A stretch of 10,088 nt of DNA from an uncultured Chlorobiales bacterium (GTDB taxonomy: Bacteria; Bacteroidota; Chlorobiia; Chlorobiales; Thermochlorobacteraceae). The stretch's first letter is position 1. Each line of letters starts with the position of its first letter. A program made the translations under genes and the position numbers. The stretch is taken from the NCBI GenBank assembly GCA_937959145.1, contig CALGMC010000237.1, positions 1 to 10,088 of the forward strand. The letters run 5' to 3'. The notes below the pieces were generated by a model. That model was not told the DNA's origin. It made no database searches and was given only the letters and a program-made list of their open reading frames with translations. Positions 1-7,308 of this stretch are shown in pieces.

Positions 1-487
1 GAAAAGGAATCAATTCAATTTTATTCCTCTTGGCGATTGTGGGAAAAATCGCGCGAAATTTTTCGGTGTAATCTTTCCCCATGTTCGGCGGTGCCTGCAT
101 GCCTGAAAGAATGATTGACGCATCGGGATTTTTCTCGCGCATTTTATCGATAATTCCTTGCAAATTTCTTTCTGTTTCCGATGGCGCAATGCCACGAAGC
201 CCGTCATTACCTCCGAGTTCAATCACCAAAACATCAACCTGTTGCTTCAAGAGCCAATCAATTCGCCGTAAGCCGCCTGCCGTCGTCTCGCCTGAAAGTC
301 CTGCATTGACAACCCTGAACGGTAACTTCTCTTGTTTGATTTTCTCCTGAATCAGCGATGGAAATGCCTGCGCAACATCAAGCCCAAAACCTGCCGATAG
401 GCTATCGCCTAAAAACAAAACGACTTTCTCCTCCTGAAATCGGAACGCGAAAGAGAAGAGCAGAAGACTTAATAACGCAATGCGCAT
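1..487 (-). CDS. tesA: GDSL-family acyl-CoA thioesterase / lysophospholipase, TesA type (3' end cut by window edge)
   Basis: This is a secreted SGNH hydrolase that would cleave thioester or ester bonds of acyl-CoA, lysophospholipids or aryl esters in the periplasm. Reading the minus strand from the ATG at 487 gives 162 residues before the window ends. Residues 2-16 are hydrophobic behind a single Arg, as in a signal peptide. Block I is FLGDSLSAGFG with nucleophile S29, block II is NAGLSGETTAGG (residues 61-72), and block III is GGND (92-95), which supplies the oxyanion Asn. The C-terminal DxxH block lies beyond the edge; the family is usually about 190-205 residues, so some 30-40 are missing. 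The start is fixed by an in-frame stop eight codons upstream; no clear Shine-Dalgarno is visible. It is transcribed divergently from ybbA-ybbP, the same arrangement as in E. coli. Family assignment is firm; the preferred substrate is not determined by sequence. Confidence 0.93.
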   Translation of the reverse strand, partial: MRIALLSLLLFSFAFRFQEEKVVLFLGDSLSAGFGLDVAQAFPSLIQEKIKQEKLPFRVVNAGLSGETTAGGLRRIDWLLKQQVDVLVIELGGNDGLRGIAPSETERNLQGIIDKMREKNPDASIILSGMQAPPNMGKDYTEKFRAIFPTIAKRNKIELIPF

Positions 488-549
488 TTGGAAAAGAAAT
501 GCAACCTTTTAAGAAGGTTTCGGTTTATGTGAAGAGAAATTTCGCGAAG

Positions 550-577
550 CAAATTTAACGAATCAAACCAAAGTCAA
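550..577 (-). promoter_or_regulatory. candidate promoter for tesA (TTG-N17-TAAATTTG)
   Basis: On the minus strand, TTG at 577-575 is followed after 17 bases by TAAATTTG at 557-550. This fits the TTG / TAnnTTTG pattern described for the primary sigma factor of Bacteroidota. It sits about 60 bases upstream of the tesA ATG, in the right orientation. The match is direct; its use as a promoter is inference. A short inverted repeat (AACCTT / AAGGTT, 503-519) would lie in the leader. Confidence 0.45.
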
Positions 578-632
578 TAAACCCTTAACGAAAACTTATT
601 CAGTGCCGAAGTGCTCGTCAATCCATTCAACG

Positions 633-1364
633 ATGACTCAAATGAGCCAAACAATTCTTTCCGTCCAAGATTTAACCAAAACTTATCACAGCGGCGAACA
701 AACGCTCACCGTGTTAAGTCAAGTAAGTTTCAGATTGAGCGAAGGCGATTCATGCGCGATTGTCGGTCCGTCAGGAAGTGGAAAAACAACTTTGCTCGGA
801 TTATGCGCAGGATTAGATAGACAAACCAGCGGCACGGTGTCACTTTGCGGCATTACGATTGACTCGCTCTCCGAAGATGAACGCGCCAAAGTTCGCAATC
901 AATTCGTCGGATTCGTCTTCCAAAATTTTCAACTCATTCCGACCTTAACCGCACTTGAAAACGTGCTTGTGCCGCTTGAACTGCGCGGCGAGCGCGTCAA
1001 TGAAAAAGACGGGATTGAACTTCTTGCGCGTGTTGGCTTGGAAAAACGTGTGCATCACTATCCCACGCAACTCAGCGGCGGAGAGCAACAGCGCGTTGCC
1101 ATTGCGCGTTCGTTTATCAACCGCCCGAAAATCCTCTTCGCCGACGAACCCACCGGCAATTTAGACGGAGAGACAAGCGAAAAAATCGAATCACTTCTCT
1201 TTGAACTCAATCGCGAAGCCAAAACAACCCTCGTGCTCGTTACGCACAACCTTGAACTTGCCCGAAAAACAGAGCGAATTATTCGCCTCAAAAATGGCAT
1301 GGTGGTTTCCGATACGATGAACGAAATGCAAGAAACAAATTTCAATCCCACAACCGCACCATGA
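633..1364 (+). CDS. ybbA: ABC transporter ATP-binding protein YbbA (LolD/MacB-type)
   Basis: Cytoplasmic ATPase that drives the membrane protein encoded next to it. Numbered from the ATG at 633 (243 residues): Walker A GPSGSGKT 45-52, Q-loop Q97 in FVFQNFQLIPT, signature LSGGEQQR 147-154, Walker B ILFADEP 167-173 with catalytic E172, and H-loop H205. The stretches around the Q-loop (IPTLTALENV) and after Walker B (TGNLDGETSEKI) agree closely with E. coli YbbA as I remember it, better than with generic LolD. Starts are possible at GTG 603, ATG 633 and ATG 642; none has a clear Shine-Dalgarno. I prefer 633 because 603 adds ten residues with no family counterpart; E. coli YbbA is about 228 residues. 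The stop overlaps the ybbP start in an ATGA, which implies translational coupling. The partner permease and divergent tesA support a role in moving or releasing lipids or hydrophobic molecules rather than nutrient import. Confidence 0.93.
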   Translation: MTQMSQTILSVQDLTKTYHSGEQTLTVLSQVSFRLSEGDSCAIVGPSGSGKTTLLGLCAGLDRQTSGTVSLCGITIDSLSEDERAKVRNQFVGFVFQNFQLIPTLTALENVLVPLELRGERVNEKDGIELLARVGLEKRVHHYPTQLSGGEQQRVAIARSFINRPKILFADEPTGNLDGETSEKIESLLFELNREAKTTLVLVTHNLELARKTERIIRLKNGMVVSDTMNEMQETNFNPTTAP

Positions 1365-3919
1365 TAGCGAGTTTGTTTAATCGTTGGACTTGGGTAATGG
1401 CATGGCGCGATAGCCGCACGCATCGCAAAAGACTCTTGCTTTTCATTTCGTCCATTATGCTGGGCACGGCGGCACTGGTTGCGGTTAATTCGCTTGGCGA
1501 AAGTTTAGAGCGCGCCGTCAGCACACAAGCCAAATCGCTTTTAGGCGCAGACCTTGCGATTGAATCGCGTCAGCCGTTTTCAAAAGCACTCGAGCGCGCT
1601 GTTGATTCGCTTGCCGAAAGAGCAGAAGTCGCGCGTGAAATGTCGTTCGGCTCAATGGTCTATTTCCCGAAACAATCTAAAACACGGCTCTCGCAAATTC
1701 GCGCCGTTACAGGCGACTTCCCGTTTTATGGAACGATTGAAACCGAACCGAAGTCGGCTTACAACACGCTCAACAACGGACGAAATGCACTCATTGATAA
1801 CACGCTCGCGATTCAATTCGGCGTGCAAATTGGCGATAGCGTCAAAATTGGCGACGTGAGTTTTCTTGTTAGCGGAATTTTGAAAGAAGTGCCCGGCGAA
1901 GCGGCAGTAGCGTCGGTGATTGGTCCGAGAGTCTATATCCCGCCGATGTATGTCGATTCAACGAAACTCATTCAAGTCGGAAGTCGCGTTACTTACAAAG
2001 CGTTTTTCAAACTGCCTCCCGCAACCAGCGCAAAAGCCGTTGTGGATTCGCTCAAACCCTTGCTCAATCTCACTTCCGCAACGGCAACAACCGCCGAAGA
2101 GAGACAAGCAACGCTGGGCAGAACATTGGAAAATCTCTATCGCTTTCTCAATCTTGTTGGATTTATCGCGCTACTGTTGGGAAGTGTAGGCGTAGCCAGT
2201 GCGGTGAATGTGTATGTGAAGCAGAAACTTCAAACCGTTGCGACGCTTCGCTGTATGGGCGCATCGTCGGCGCAGGCATTTGCGATTTATTTGATTCAAA
2301 CGTTTTCAATGGGCTTAATTGGCGTGAGCATCGGCGCAACGATTGGCGTTTTCGTCAGCGCGTTTTTGCCTCGCTTGCTCGGCGACTTTCTCCCGATTCA
2401 AGTCGAGTTTATCATCTCAACTTCGGCGATTGGCGTTGGCGTATCGATTGGATTGCTGATGTCGATTGCCTTCGCACTGTTGCCATTGCTTGCGGTTCGC
2501 AACATTTCGCCACTGCTGGTGCTTCGTGCATCGGTTGAAGATGAAAAAATCCAACAAGACTACTTACGCTATGCTGTGTTTGGGTTGATTGTAATGGTTG
2601 TATGGTTCTTTGCGTCGCTTCAAACCGATTCCGCACTTTCGGCTGTTGAGCGGTTCAAGCAAGGCGCGCTCATCACGCTTGGGCTTGGCGTTTCGTTTGG
2701 ACTACTTGCGCTTGTGGCAAAAGGCACAATGATTGGCGCGCGAAAGTTTTTCCCAAAGCGTTGGAACTATGTGTGGCGACAAGGCTTGGCGAATCTTTAC
2801 CGACCAAACAACCAAACGCTTATCCTGATTCTCTCGCTGGGCTTCGGCACCATGCTCATTTCCTTGATGTATCTGCTTCAAGCCATGCTGATTGAGCAAG
2901 TTGAACTCACGTCAAAAGAAAATCAACCCAACCTTGTTTTCTTCGATGTTCAAAGCGACCAGCGCAACGGCGTAGAAGAATTGCTCACCGCGATTGATGC
3001 ACCTGTGATGCAAACGATTCCAATTGTTACGATGCGCATTGCGGCAGTGAAAGGAAAAACCGTTGCCGAAGCGCGGCGCGATTCCACTGTCAAAAGCGCA
3101 TGGCTTTGGGAGTATCGCGTTTCCTATCGCGACACGCTCAACGAAACGGAAACGCTCATCAAAGGCGAAATGAACAAACCTGTAAAGTCGCCGAACGACA
3201 GCATCAAAATTTCCATCAACGAATTTTTGGCGCAGTCATTAGAAGTTGATGTGAACGATGAAATTTCTTTTGATGTGCAAGGCGTGCCTGTGAAATGTTA
3301 TGTTGGAAGTATCCGCAAGGTTGATTTCAGACGCATACAACCATCGTTCTCGATTCTTTTTCCGACAGGCGTGCTGGAAGATGCACCACAGTTTTACGCG
3401 GTGCTAACACGCGCAAGCAATGATGAGCACTCCGCCGAAATTCAACAAGCGATGGTCGAAGCCTTCCCGAACGTTTCAGCGATTGATTTAGGCTTAATTC
3501 TCTCGACGGTGGATTCAATTTTGGATAAAGTCTCGCTGGTGATTGAGTTTATGGCACTCTTCAGCATTCTGACCGGTGTTGCGGTGCTGATTGGCTCGGT
3601 CTTGATTAGCCGTTTTCAACGCATGCGCGAAAGTGTGTTGCTACGGACGTTGGGCGCAGTGCGTAAGCAAGTGGTTTCCATCATGACGGTTGAATATCTC
3701 TTGCTCGGATTTCTTGCCTCGCTTTCAGGCGTGGTGCTTTCGGCGGCGGCAAGTGTGATTTTAGCCTATACGGTTTTCAAATTCACCTTTGCGCCAAACC
3801 TTTTGCCAATGATGGCAATGATGCTCGTGATGATTGCGCTCACGGTCGTGATTGGCGTGCAGGGCAGTCGTGGCGTTCATTCGCACTCGCCACTTGAAGT
3901 TTTGCGCAACGAAGTGTAG
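1361..3919 (+). CDS. ybbP: MacB/FtsX-family ABC permease YbbP
   Basis: An 852-residue inner-membrane protein that pairs with YbbA; E. coli YbbP is about 800 residues. It has two FtsX-type halves. An N-terminal helix (about 24-44) leads to a periplasmic region (about 45-260). Then come helices near 264-284, 305-335 and 352-378, with the FtsX signature LRCMGASSAQA at 296-306. Hydrophobic segments near 402-420, 434-453 and 484-509 are followed by a second periplasmic domain (about 512-722). The last helices lie near 726-750, 774-806 and 813-835, with a second signature LRTLGAVRKQ at 761-770. This ten-helix layout, with two large extracytoplasmic domains, is that of mechanotransmission ABC systems (MacB, LolCE), which use ATP to work on periplasmic or membrane-embedded substrates. 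The protein ends in SPLEVLRNEV, a typical end for the family. The ATG lies in a 4-base overlap with ybbA. Helix limits are by eye; the transported substrate is unknown. Confidence 0.92.
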   Translation: MIASLFNRWTWVMAWRDSRTHRKRLLLFISSIMLGTAALVAVNSLGESLERAVSTQAKSLLGADLAIESRQPFSKALERAVDSLAERAEVAREMSFGSMVYFPKQSKTRLSQIRAVTGDFPFYGTIETEPKSAYNTLNNGRNALIDNTLAIQFGVQIGDSVKIGDVSFLVSGILKEVPGEAAVASVIGPRVYIPPMYVDSTKLIQVGSRVTYKAFFKLPPATSAKAVVDSLKPLLNLTSATATTAEERQATLGRTLENLYRFLNLVGFIALLLGSVGVASAVNVYVKQKLQTVATLRCMGASSAQAFAIYLIQTFSMGLIGVSIGATIGVFVSAFLPRLLGDFLPIQVEFIISTSAIGVGVSIGLLMSIAFALLPLLAVRNISPLLVLRASVEDEKIQQDYLRYAVFGLIVMVVWFFASLQTDSALSAVERFKQGALITLGLGVSFGLLALVAKGTMIGARKFFPKRWNYVWRQGLANLYRPNNQTLILILSLGFGTMLISLMYLLQAMLIEQVELTSKENQPNLVFFDVQSDQRNGVEELLTAIDAPVMQTIPIVTMRIAAVKGKTVAEARRDSTVKSAWLWEYRVSYRDTLNETETLIKGEMNKPVKSPNDSIKISINEFLAQSLEVDVNDEISFDVQGVPVKCYVGSIRKVDFRRIQPSFSILFPTGVLEDAPQFYAVLTRASNDEHSAEIQQAMVEAFPNVSAIDLGLILSTVDSILDKVSLVIEFMALFSILTGVAVLIGSVLISRFQRMRESVLLRTLGAVRKQVVSIMTVEYLLLGFLASLSGVVLSAAASVILAYTVFKFTFAPNLLPMMAMMLVMIALTVVIGVQGSRGVHSHSPLEVLRNEV

Positions 3920-3952
3920 CCGAAGAATAAAAGCCTAAACAGTGAAGCAAGT

Positions 3953-3981
3953 TTGTGATTCTTATCAAGCATTGCTAAAAT
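3953..3981 (+). promoter_or_regulatory. candidate sigma-70-type promoter for the PIN toxin module, with internal inverted repeat
   Basis: TTGTGA (3953-3958, 4/6 to the -35 consensus) is separated by 17 bases from TAAAAT (3976-3981, 5/6 to the -10 consensus). Transcription would begin near 3988, about 20 bases before the antitoxin ATG. The interrupted palindrome TGAT-TCTT-ATCA (3956-3967) overlaps the -35 box and the spacer, where an autorepressor could bind. Sequence matches are direct; function is inferred. Confidence 0.5.
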
Positions 3982-4009
3982 GACGGAGTAACTTAAACGA
4001 GGCTAAACG

Positions 4010-4261
4010 ATGAAAGTCAAGAAAACCGCCAAAGAAGAAAAAACGACGCGAACCAAGAAATCGCTCAAACTCACAGAGCCGAAAACAGTGCTCGTCAGGA
4101 ACGGAGATAAAGTCTTTGAAATCATTCCTGCTAAGAAGAACACCCTGACGCCGAAGCAAGAAAAAAAACTTCGAGCCGACGTGAAGAAAATCGTTGAACG
4201 AATGCTGAATGGAATGAGCGAAGTTGAATATGTGGAGAGAATGAGAGGGCACTTCAAATGA
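4010..4261 (+). CDS. probable antitoxin of a VapC-type module; unrecognised lysine-rich protein
   Basis: An 83-residue protein that I cannot place firmly in an antitoxin family. About 22% of residues are Lys (18 of 83), crowded into residues 2-20 and 42-60. A short segment, VLVRNGDKVFEIIP (27-40), resembles the end of a Phd/YefM-type fold (strand, NG/RG turn, strand, P), but the usual N-terminal part of that fold is missing. Residues 46-75 look helical (KQEKKLRADVKKIVERM, then SEVEYVERM) and are the likely toxin-binding tail. The call as antitoxin rests on position: the stop overlaps the start of the PIN toxin by four bases (ATGA), and a GAGG Shine-Dalgarno at 3999-4002 lies seven bases before the ATG. 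The expected role is to cover the nuclease active site and repress its own promoter, with the Lys-rich N-terminus as candidate DNA contact. Confidence 0.72.
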   Translation: MKVKKTAKEEKTTRTKKSLKLTEPKTVLVRNGDKVFEIIPAKKNTLTPKQEKKLRADVKKIVERMLNGMSEVEYVERMRGHFK

Positions 4262-4635
4262 TAGTTGTTGATACCGATGTCGTTATACGCGCGTTCAAAA
4301 GCGAGCAGTTCTCTGACGCACTACAAAAACACAATCCAATTATTTGCACAGTGGTCAACATTGAGTTAATTCAAGGAAGCAAAAGCAGGAAAGAGATAAA
4401 AAAGTTGGAATCGTTTGTGCAATTCAAGTTTGAGCAAATGCCGAATACGAGCGACGACCTAACAATGGCATTGGAACTCGTGCGCCGATATTCAAGTAGA
4501 GCAGGTATTTTGCTCGGCGATGCAATTATCGGTGCAACAGCGATAAATCGCAATCTCCCGCTCTTCACCTTCAACCAAAAGCATTTCCGATACCCTGAAA
4601 TTAAACCTCTTTTGTTCCCATCACTGGAATCCTGA
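4258..4635 (+). CDS. vapC: PIN-domain ribonuclease toxin, VapC family
   Basis: A 125-residue PIN protein, close to the usual length for VapC toxins. The acidic metal-binding set is visible: D5 in VVDTDVVI, E36 in NIELIQG, D88 in LLGDAIIGATA, and the C-terminal TFNQKHF, where N106 takes the position that is Asn or Asp in the family. Such proteins are Mg-dependent endoribonucleases; characterised members cut tRNAs (initiator tRNA in enterics) or the sarcin-ricin loop of 23S rRNA, halting translation until the antitoxin is restored. The target here cannot be read from the sequence. It is translationally coupled to the preceding small protein. It ends 28 bases from the converging metG stop, and I see no terminator in that gap, so transcripts may overlap tail to tail. 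All catalytic residues appear intact, so the toxin is probably active. Confidence 0.88.
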   Translation: MIVVDTDVVIRAFKSEQFSDALQKHNPIICTVVNIELIQGSKSRKEIKKLESFVQFKFEQMPNTSDDLTMALELVRRYSSRAGILLGDAIIGATAINRNLPLFTFNQKHFRYPEIKPLLFPSLES

Positions 4636-4663
4636 AGACCTTATCGTTTATCTGATTGTGGTA

Positions 4664-6784
4664 TTACTTGACAGGCATGCCGTTGAGCGAAGCGTCTTGT
4701 GCTTCAATCACACGAACTTTTCCAGTTGAATCCGTAACGGCTAAAAGCATGCCTTGCGACTCAATCCCTCGCATTTTGCGCGGCGCGAGGTTTGCCACAA
4801 CAATCACATGCTTGCCAATCATTTCTTCGGCGGTGTAGTGCTCGGCGATGCCCGATAAAATCACGCGCTCTTCGTTCCCAAGTTTCAAAGTCAGCTTCAA
4901 AAGTTTATCCGCACGCGGCACTTTCTCGCTTGCTAAAACGGTCGCAACGCGCAAGTCAATTTTCTCAAAGTCTTCAATCGTGATAACGGGTTTGAGGTCA
5001 GGAATTGAAGATTTCTGTGAAGATTCTTGTTGGACTTTTTGCTGTTCTTTCTCGGCAAATTCTTGAACGAGCTTCTCAATTTTTTCAAGTTCAGGCGCGA
5101 TGTCTTTATCGTCAATTTTTTTGAAGAGCACTTCTGAACTGCCTGAAAGGCGATGCCCAGCGGGAAGTTTTGGCAATTTGGCACTCTCCCAAGCGCGTTC
5201 GTTGATGTTGAGCATGTTGAAAATTTTTTCGCTTGCTTCGGGCAGAATCGGCGAGAAAATCGTGGCAAGCGTGTGGCAAAGGTTGAGCGAAATGGCTATC
5301 GTTTTGGCAGATTGTGCGGGGTCGGTTTTGTAGGTCTTCCAAGGCTCGGCGTCAGTGAGGAATTTGTTCGCAAAGCGTGCGACTTCCATCGTTTTGAAAC
5401 AGGCGTCGCGGATATGGATTTCTTCAAACAAGGTTTCTAACTCGCGAAATGTTTGTGTCCAATCTATGCCGATGCTGTTCCAATCCTCGAGCGAGCAATC
5501 GGCAGGCACAATGCCGTCAAACTTTGAGTTCGTGAAGTCAATCGCACGTTTGACGAAGTTTCCGAGCGTATCGGCAAGTTCGCCGTTCACGCGATTTTGA
5601 AAATCTTTCCAACTGAAATCGCTATCACGGTTTTCGGGATAATTGGCGGCGATGATGTAGCGAAGCGTATCGGCAGGGAATTTCTCCAAGAACTCATGCG
5701 CATAGATGGCGTAGCCACGCGACTTTGAAAACTTCTTGCCTTCAATGTTGATGAACTCTGAAGCAGGAAGATTATCGACGATGATGTATTGCGCGTCGGG
5801 ATTGCCATCGTTCCAGGCTTTGAGCATGGCGGGGAACATAATGGCGTGAAAAACGACATTGTCTTTGCCGATGAAGTGAATGAGGCGCGTGTCGGGCTGT
5901 TGCCAATAGGTGCGCCACCGTTCTGGCTTGCCTTGTTTTTGTGCCCATTCTTTCGTGGAGGAAATGTAGCCGAGAACGGCATCGAACCAGACATAAATCA
6001 CTTTGCCTTTTGCTTCTTCGCTTTGAATTGGCACGGGCACGCCCCAACTTAAATCGCGCGTGATGGCGCGCTCGCCCAAGCCTTGTTTGAGCCACGTGCG
6101 CGCGTAGTTTATCACATTCGGTCGCCAATCGTTAGCGTGCGATTCAATCAAGGTTTCTAAAAAGTCTTGATACTTGCCCAGCGGGAAATACCAGTGAAGC
6201 GTTTCTTTGAGAACAGGCGTGTTACCTGAAAGTTTGCTTTTCGGATTGATGAGTTCGGTGGCGGAAAGGTAAGTGCCACAGTTTTCGCACTGGTCGCCGT
6301 TGGCTTCGGGAAATTGGCAAACGGGACAAGTGCCAATCACATAGCGGTCTGGTAAGAATTGTTGTTTGGCTTCGTCATAAAATTGTTGCTCAACTTTTTT
6401 GATGAGAATGCCGCGCCGCTCGAAGTCTAGAAAAAATTCCTGTGTGGTTTGGTGATGAATCGGCAGAGAGGTGCGCGAAAAGTTATCGATGGCGATGTTG
6501 AGTTTTTCAAGCACGGCTTTGTGCAAGGCATGATAGCGGTCGACGATTTCTTTTGGCGAGACGCCTTCCTTATCGGCTTGAATGGTGATGGGAACGCCGT
6601 GCTCGTCGCTGCCGCCGATGTGAATGATGTCTTCGCCACGAAGCCGTTTATAGCGCACGAAAATATCGGCAGGAATGTATGTGCCCGTGAGGTGTCCGAG
6701 ATGTAGCGGTCCGTTGGCGTAGGGAAGTGCGGTTGTAACGAGTGTGCGTTTGAAAGTGAAATCTGTTTGGTTTAATGCAGGCAT
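4664..6784 (-). CDS. metG: methionyl-tRNA synthetase with C-terminal tRNA-binding domain
   Basis: Charges tRNA-Met with methionine, for both initiation and elongation, in the cytoplasm. The 706 residues show a class I catalytic core with PYANGPLHLGHL (21-32; HLGH is the HIGH motif), GSDEHG (58-63), and KFSKSRG (351-357; the KMSKS motif, with Phe for Met). A zinc knuckle has C153, C156, C166 and C169 in a single C-x2-C-x9-C-x2-C unit. WFDAVLGYIS (266-275) is the usual substrate-pocket region. The anticodon-binding helical domain covers about 400-550. A charged, Gln-rich linker (about 565-595) joins an EMAPII/Trbp111-like tRNA-binding domain (about 603-706: IDLRVATVL, ANLAPRKMRGIESQGM), which also promotes dimerisation in relatives. 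No good Shine-Dalgarno precedes the ATG. The start lies 14 bases after the toxin stop on the same strand, so the gene is probably transcribed, at least in part, with the toxin module. Nothing appears truncated. Confidence 0.98.
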   Translation of the reverse strand: MPALNQTDFTFKRTLVTTALPYANGPLHLGHLTGTYIPADIFVRYKRLRGEDIIHIGGSDEHGVPITIQADKEGVSPKEIVDRYHALHKAVLEKLNIAIDNFSRTSLPIHHQTTQEFFLDFERRGILIKKVEQQFYDEAKQQFLPDRYVIGTCPVCQFPEANGDQCENCGTYLSATELINPKSKLSGNTPVLKETLHWYFPLGKYQDFLETLIESHANDWRPNVINYARTWLKQGLGERAITRDLSWGVPVPIQSEEAKGKVIYVWFDAVLGYISSTKEWAQKQGKPERWRTYWQQPDTRLIHFIGKDNVVFHAIMFPAMLKAWNDGNPDAQYIIVDNLPASEFINIEGKKFSKSRGYAIYAHEFLEKFPADTLRYIIAANYPENRDSDFSWKDFQNRVNGELADTLGNFVKRAIDFTNSKFDGIVPADCSLEDWNSIGIDWTQTFRELETLFEEIHIRDACFKTMEVARFANKFLTDAEPWKTYKTDPAQSAKTIAISLNLCHTLATIFSPILPEASEKIFNMLNINERAWESAKLPKLPAGHRLSGSSEVLFKKIDDKDIAPELEKIEKLVQEFAEKEQQKVQQESSQKSSIPDLKPVITIEDFEKIDLRVATVLASEKVPRADKLLKLTLKLGNEERVILSGIAEHYTAEEMIGKHVIVVANLAPRKMRGIESQGMLLAVTDSTGKVRVIEAQDASLNGMPVK

Positions 6785-6798
6785 GATGGTGATAAAGT

Positions 6799-7110
6799 TT
6801 ATGCTTCGAGAGTTCCCTCGTTTCCGCCGAATTGACGCGAGGAATGAAAAATGGATAGAACCTCAATACTATCGGTGTCAGAATCGAGATAATACACGAT
6901 GCGGTAGTTACGATAGAGAATTTCGCGCAAATCTGAATGACCAAGTTCTGGAACAACGCGACCGAATTTTGGAAATTGCTTGAGAATACGGACTTGTTCA
7001 ATCAATCCTTGTGAAAGTCTTTCAGCGTAGCCGGGAGAGTCTGTGCGAAAATACTCGATGATTCTATCAAGGTCGCGAACCGCTGAGGGAAGCCACTTTA
7101 TTGTTGCCAC
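6799..7110 (-). CDS. RelE/ParE-superfamily toxin
   Basis: A 103-residue toxin of the RelE/ParE fold. It opens with IKWLPSAVRDLDRIIEYF (4-21), the alpha-helical hairpin typical of the family, continues with FPKFGRVVPEL (46-56) and LREILYRNYRIVYYLD (61-76), and closes with IEVLSIFHSSRQF (82-94). The R-x(n)-YR-x-VYY and H-x3-R pattern is standard. Members either cut mRNA on the ribosome (RelE) or poison gyrase (ParE); the sequence alone does not separate these here. The start is a GTG inside the last codons of the antitoxin (13-base overlap), with no visible Shine-Dalgarno. This should keep toxin output below that of antitoxin. The nine-residue tail GGNEGTLEA goes past the usual end. metG follows after 14 bases. 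Confidence 0.87.
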   Translation of the reverse strand: MATIKWLPSAVRDLDRIIEYFRTDSPGYAERLSQGLIEQVRILKQFPKFGRVVPELGHSDLREILYRNYRIVYYLDSDTDSIEVLSIFHSSRQFGGNEGTLEA

Positions 7111-7298
7111 TTGCGTTTCAGTTGCGCTTCAACTTCTTCCTGCGACAAGTATTCTCCCTTCTCTCGCTCTTTCAATGCCGCGTCGACTTTGCTGAGAAAA
7201 AGGATTTCTTCCATAATGTCGTCATAGCCAATGCCGTTGGGCAGAGCGCGTATTGCGTTAATCGCTTTTTCCTTGATGCTGATGTCTAATCGATTCAT
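7098..7298 (-). CDS. antitoxin partner of the RelE/ParE toxin
   Basis: A 66-residue acidic/basic helical protein with no Cys. The N-terminal part (LDISIKEKAINAIRALP, 4-20) could form a short strand and helix for DNA binding. The C-terminal half (KVDAALKEREKGEYLSQEEVEAQLKRKW) has the pattern of many addiction-module antitoxins: a long helix, a short G-[ER]-x-[LI]-[ST]-x-EEV turn, and a last helix ending in KW. This region normally wraps the RelE/ParE toxin. Gene order (antitoxin first), the 13-base overlap with the toxin gene, and size all fit. A perfect inverted repeat at 7309-7328, just ahead of the start, is a candidate operator. No Shine-Dalgarno is evident. I do not assign it to a named family with certainty. 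Confidence 0.8.
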   Translation of the reverse strand: MNRLDISIKEKAINAIRALPNGIGYDDIMEEILFLSKVDAALKEREKGEYLSQEEVEAQLKRKWQQ

Positions 7299-7308
7299 GG
7301 TTGTTGAG

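Noticed and set aside
503..519. Inverted repeat AACCTT-TTAAG-AAGGTT in the tesA leader
   Set aside because: Short, AT-rich, lacks a T-tract in either direction, and could be chance; noted only as a possible leader hairpin.
358..558. Plus-strand frame of 66 codons antisense to the tesA start
   Set aside because: Its opposite strand encodes the signal peptide and catalytic block I of TesA; no start signal of its own.
603..632. GTG start giving ybbA ten extra N-terminal residues
   Set aside because: No Shine-Dalgarno, no counterpart of these residues in the family, and two ATG codons follow at 633 and 642.
3965..4257. Two Phe-rich open frames opposite the small antitoxin gene
   Set aside because: They arise because the antitoxin is rich in AAG/AAA codons; they have no initiation signal and no recognisable domain.
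4636..4663. Possible shared terminator between the convergent vapC and metG
   Set aside because: The 28-bp gap holds no stem with a T-run on either strand that I can see.
5153..5440. Open frames on the plus strand across metG
   Set aside because: Shadows of a complete, motif-bearing synthetase gene; compositions are unlike real proteins.
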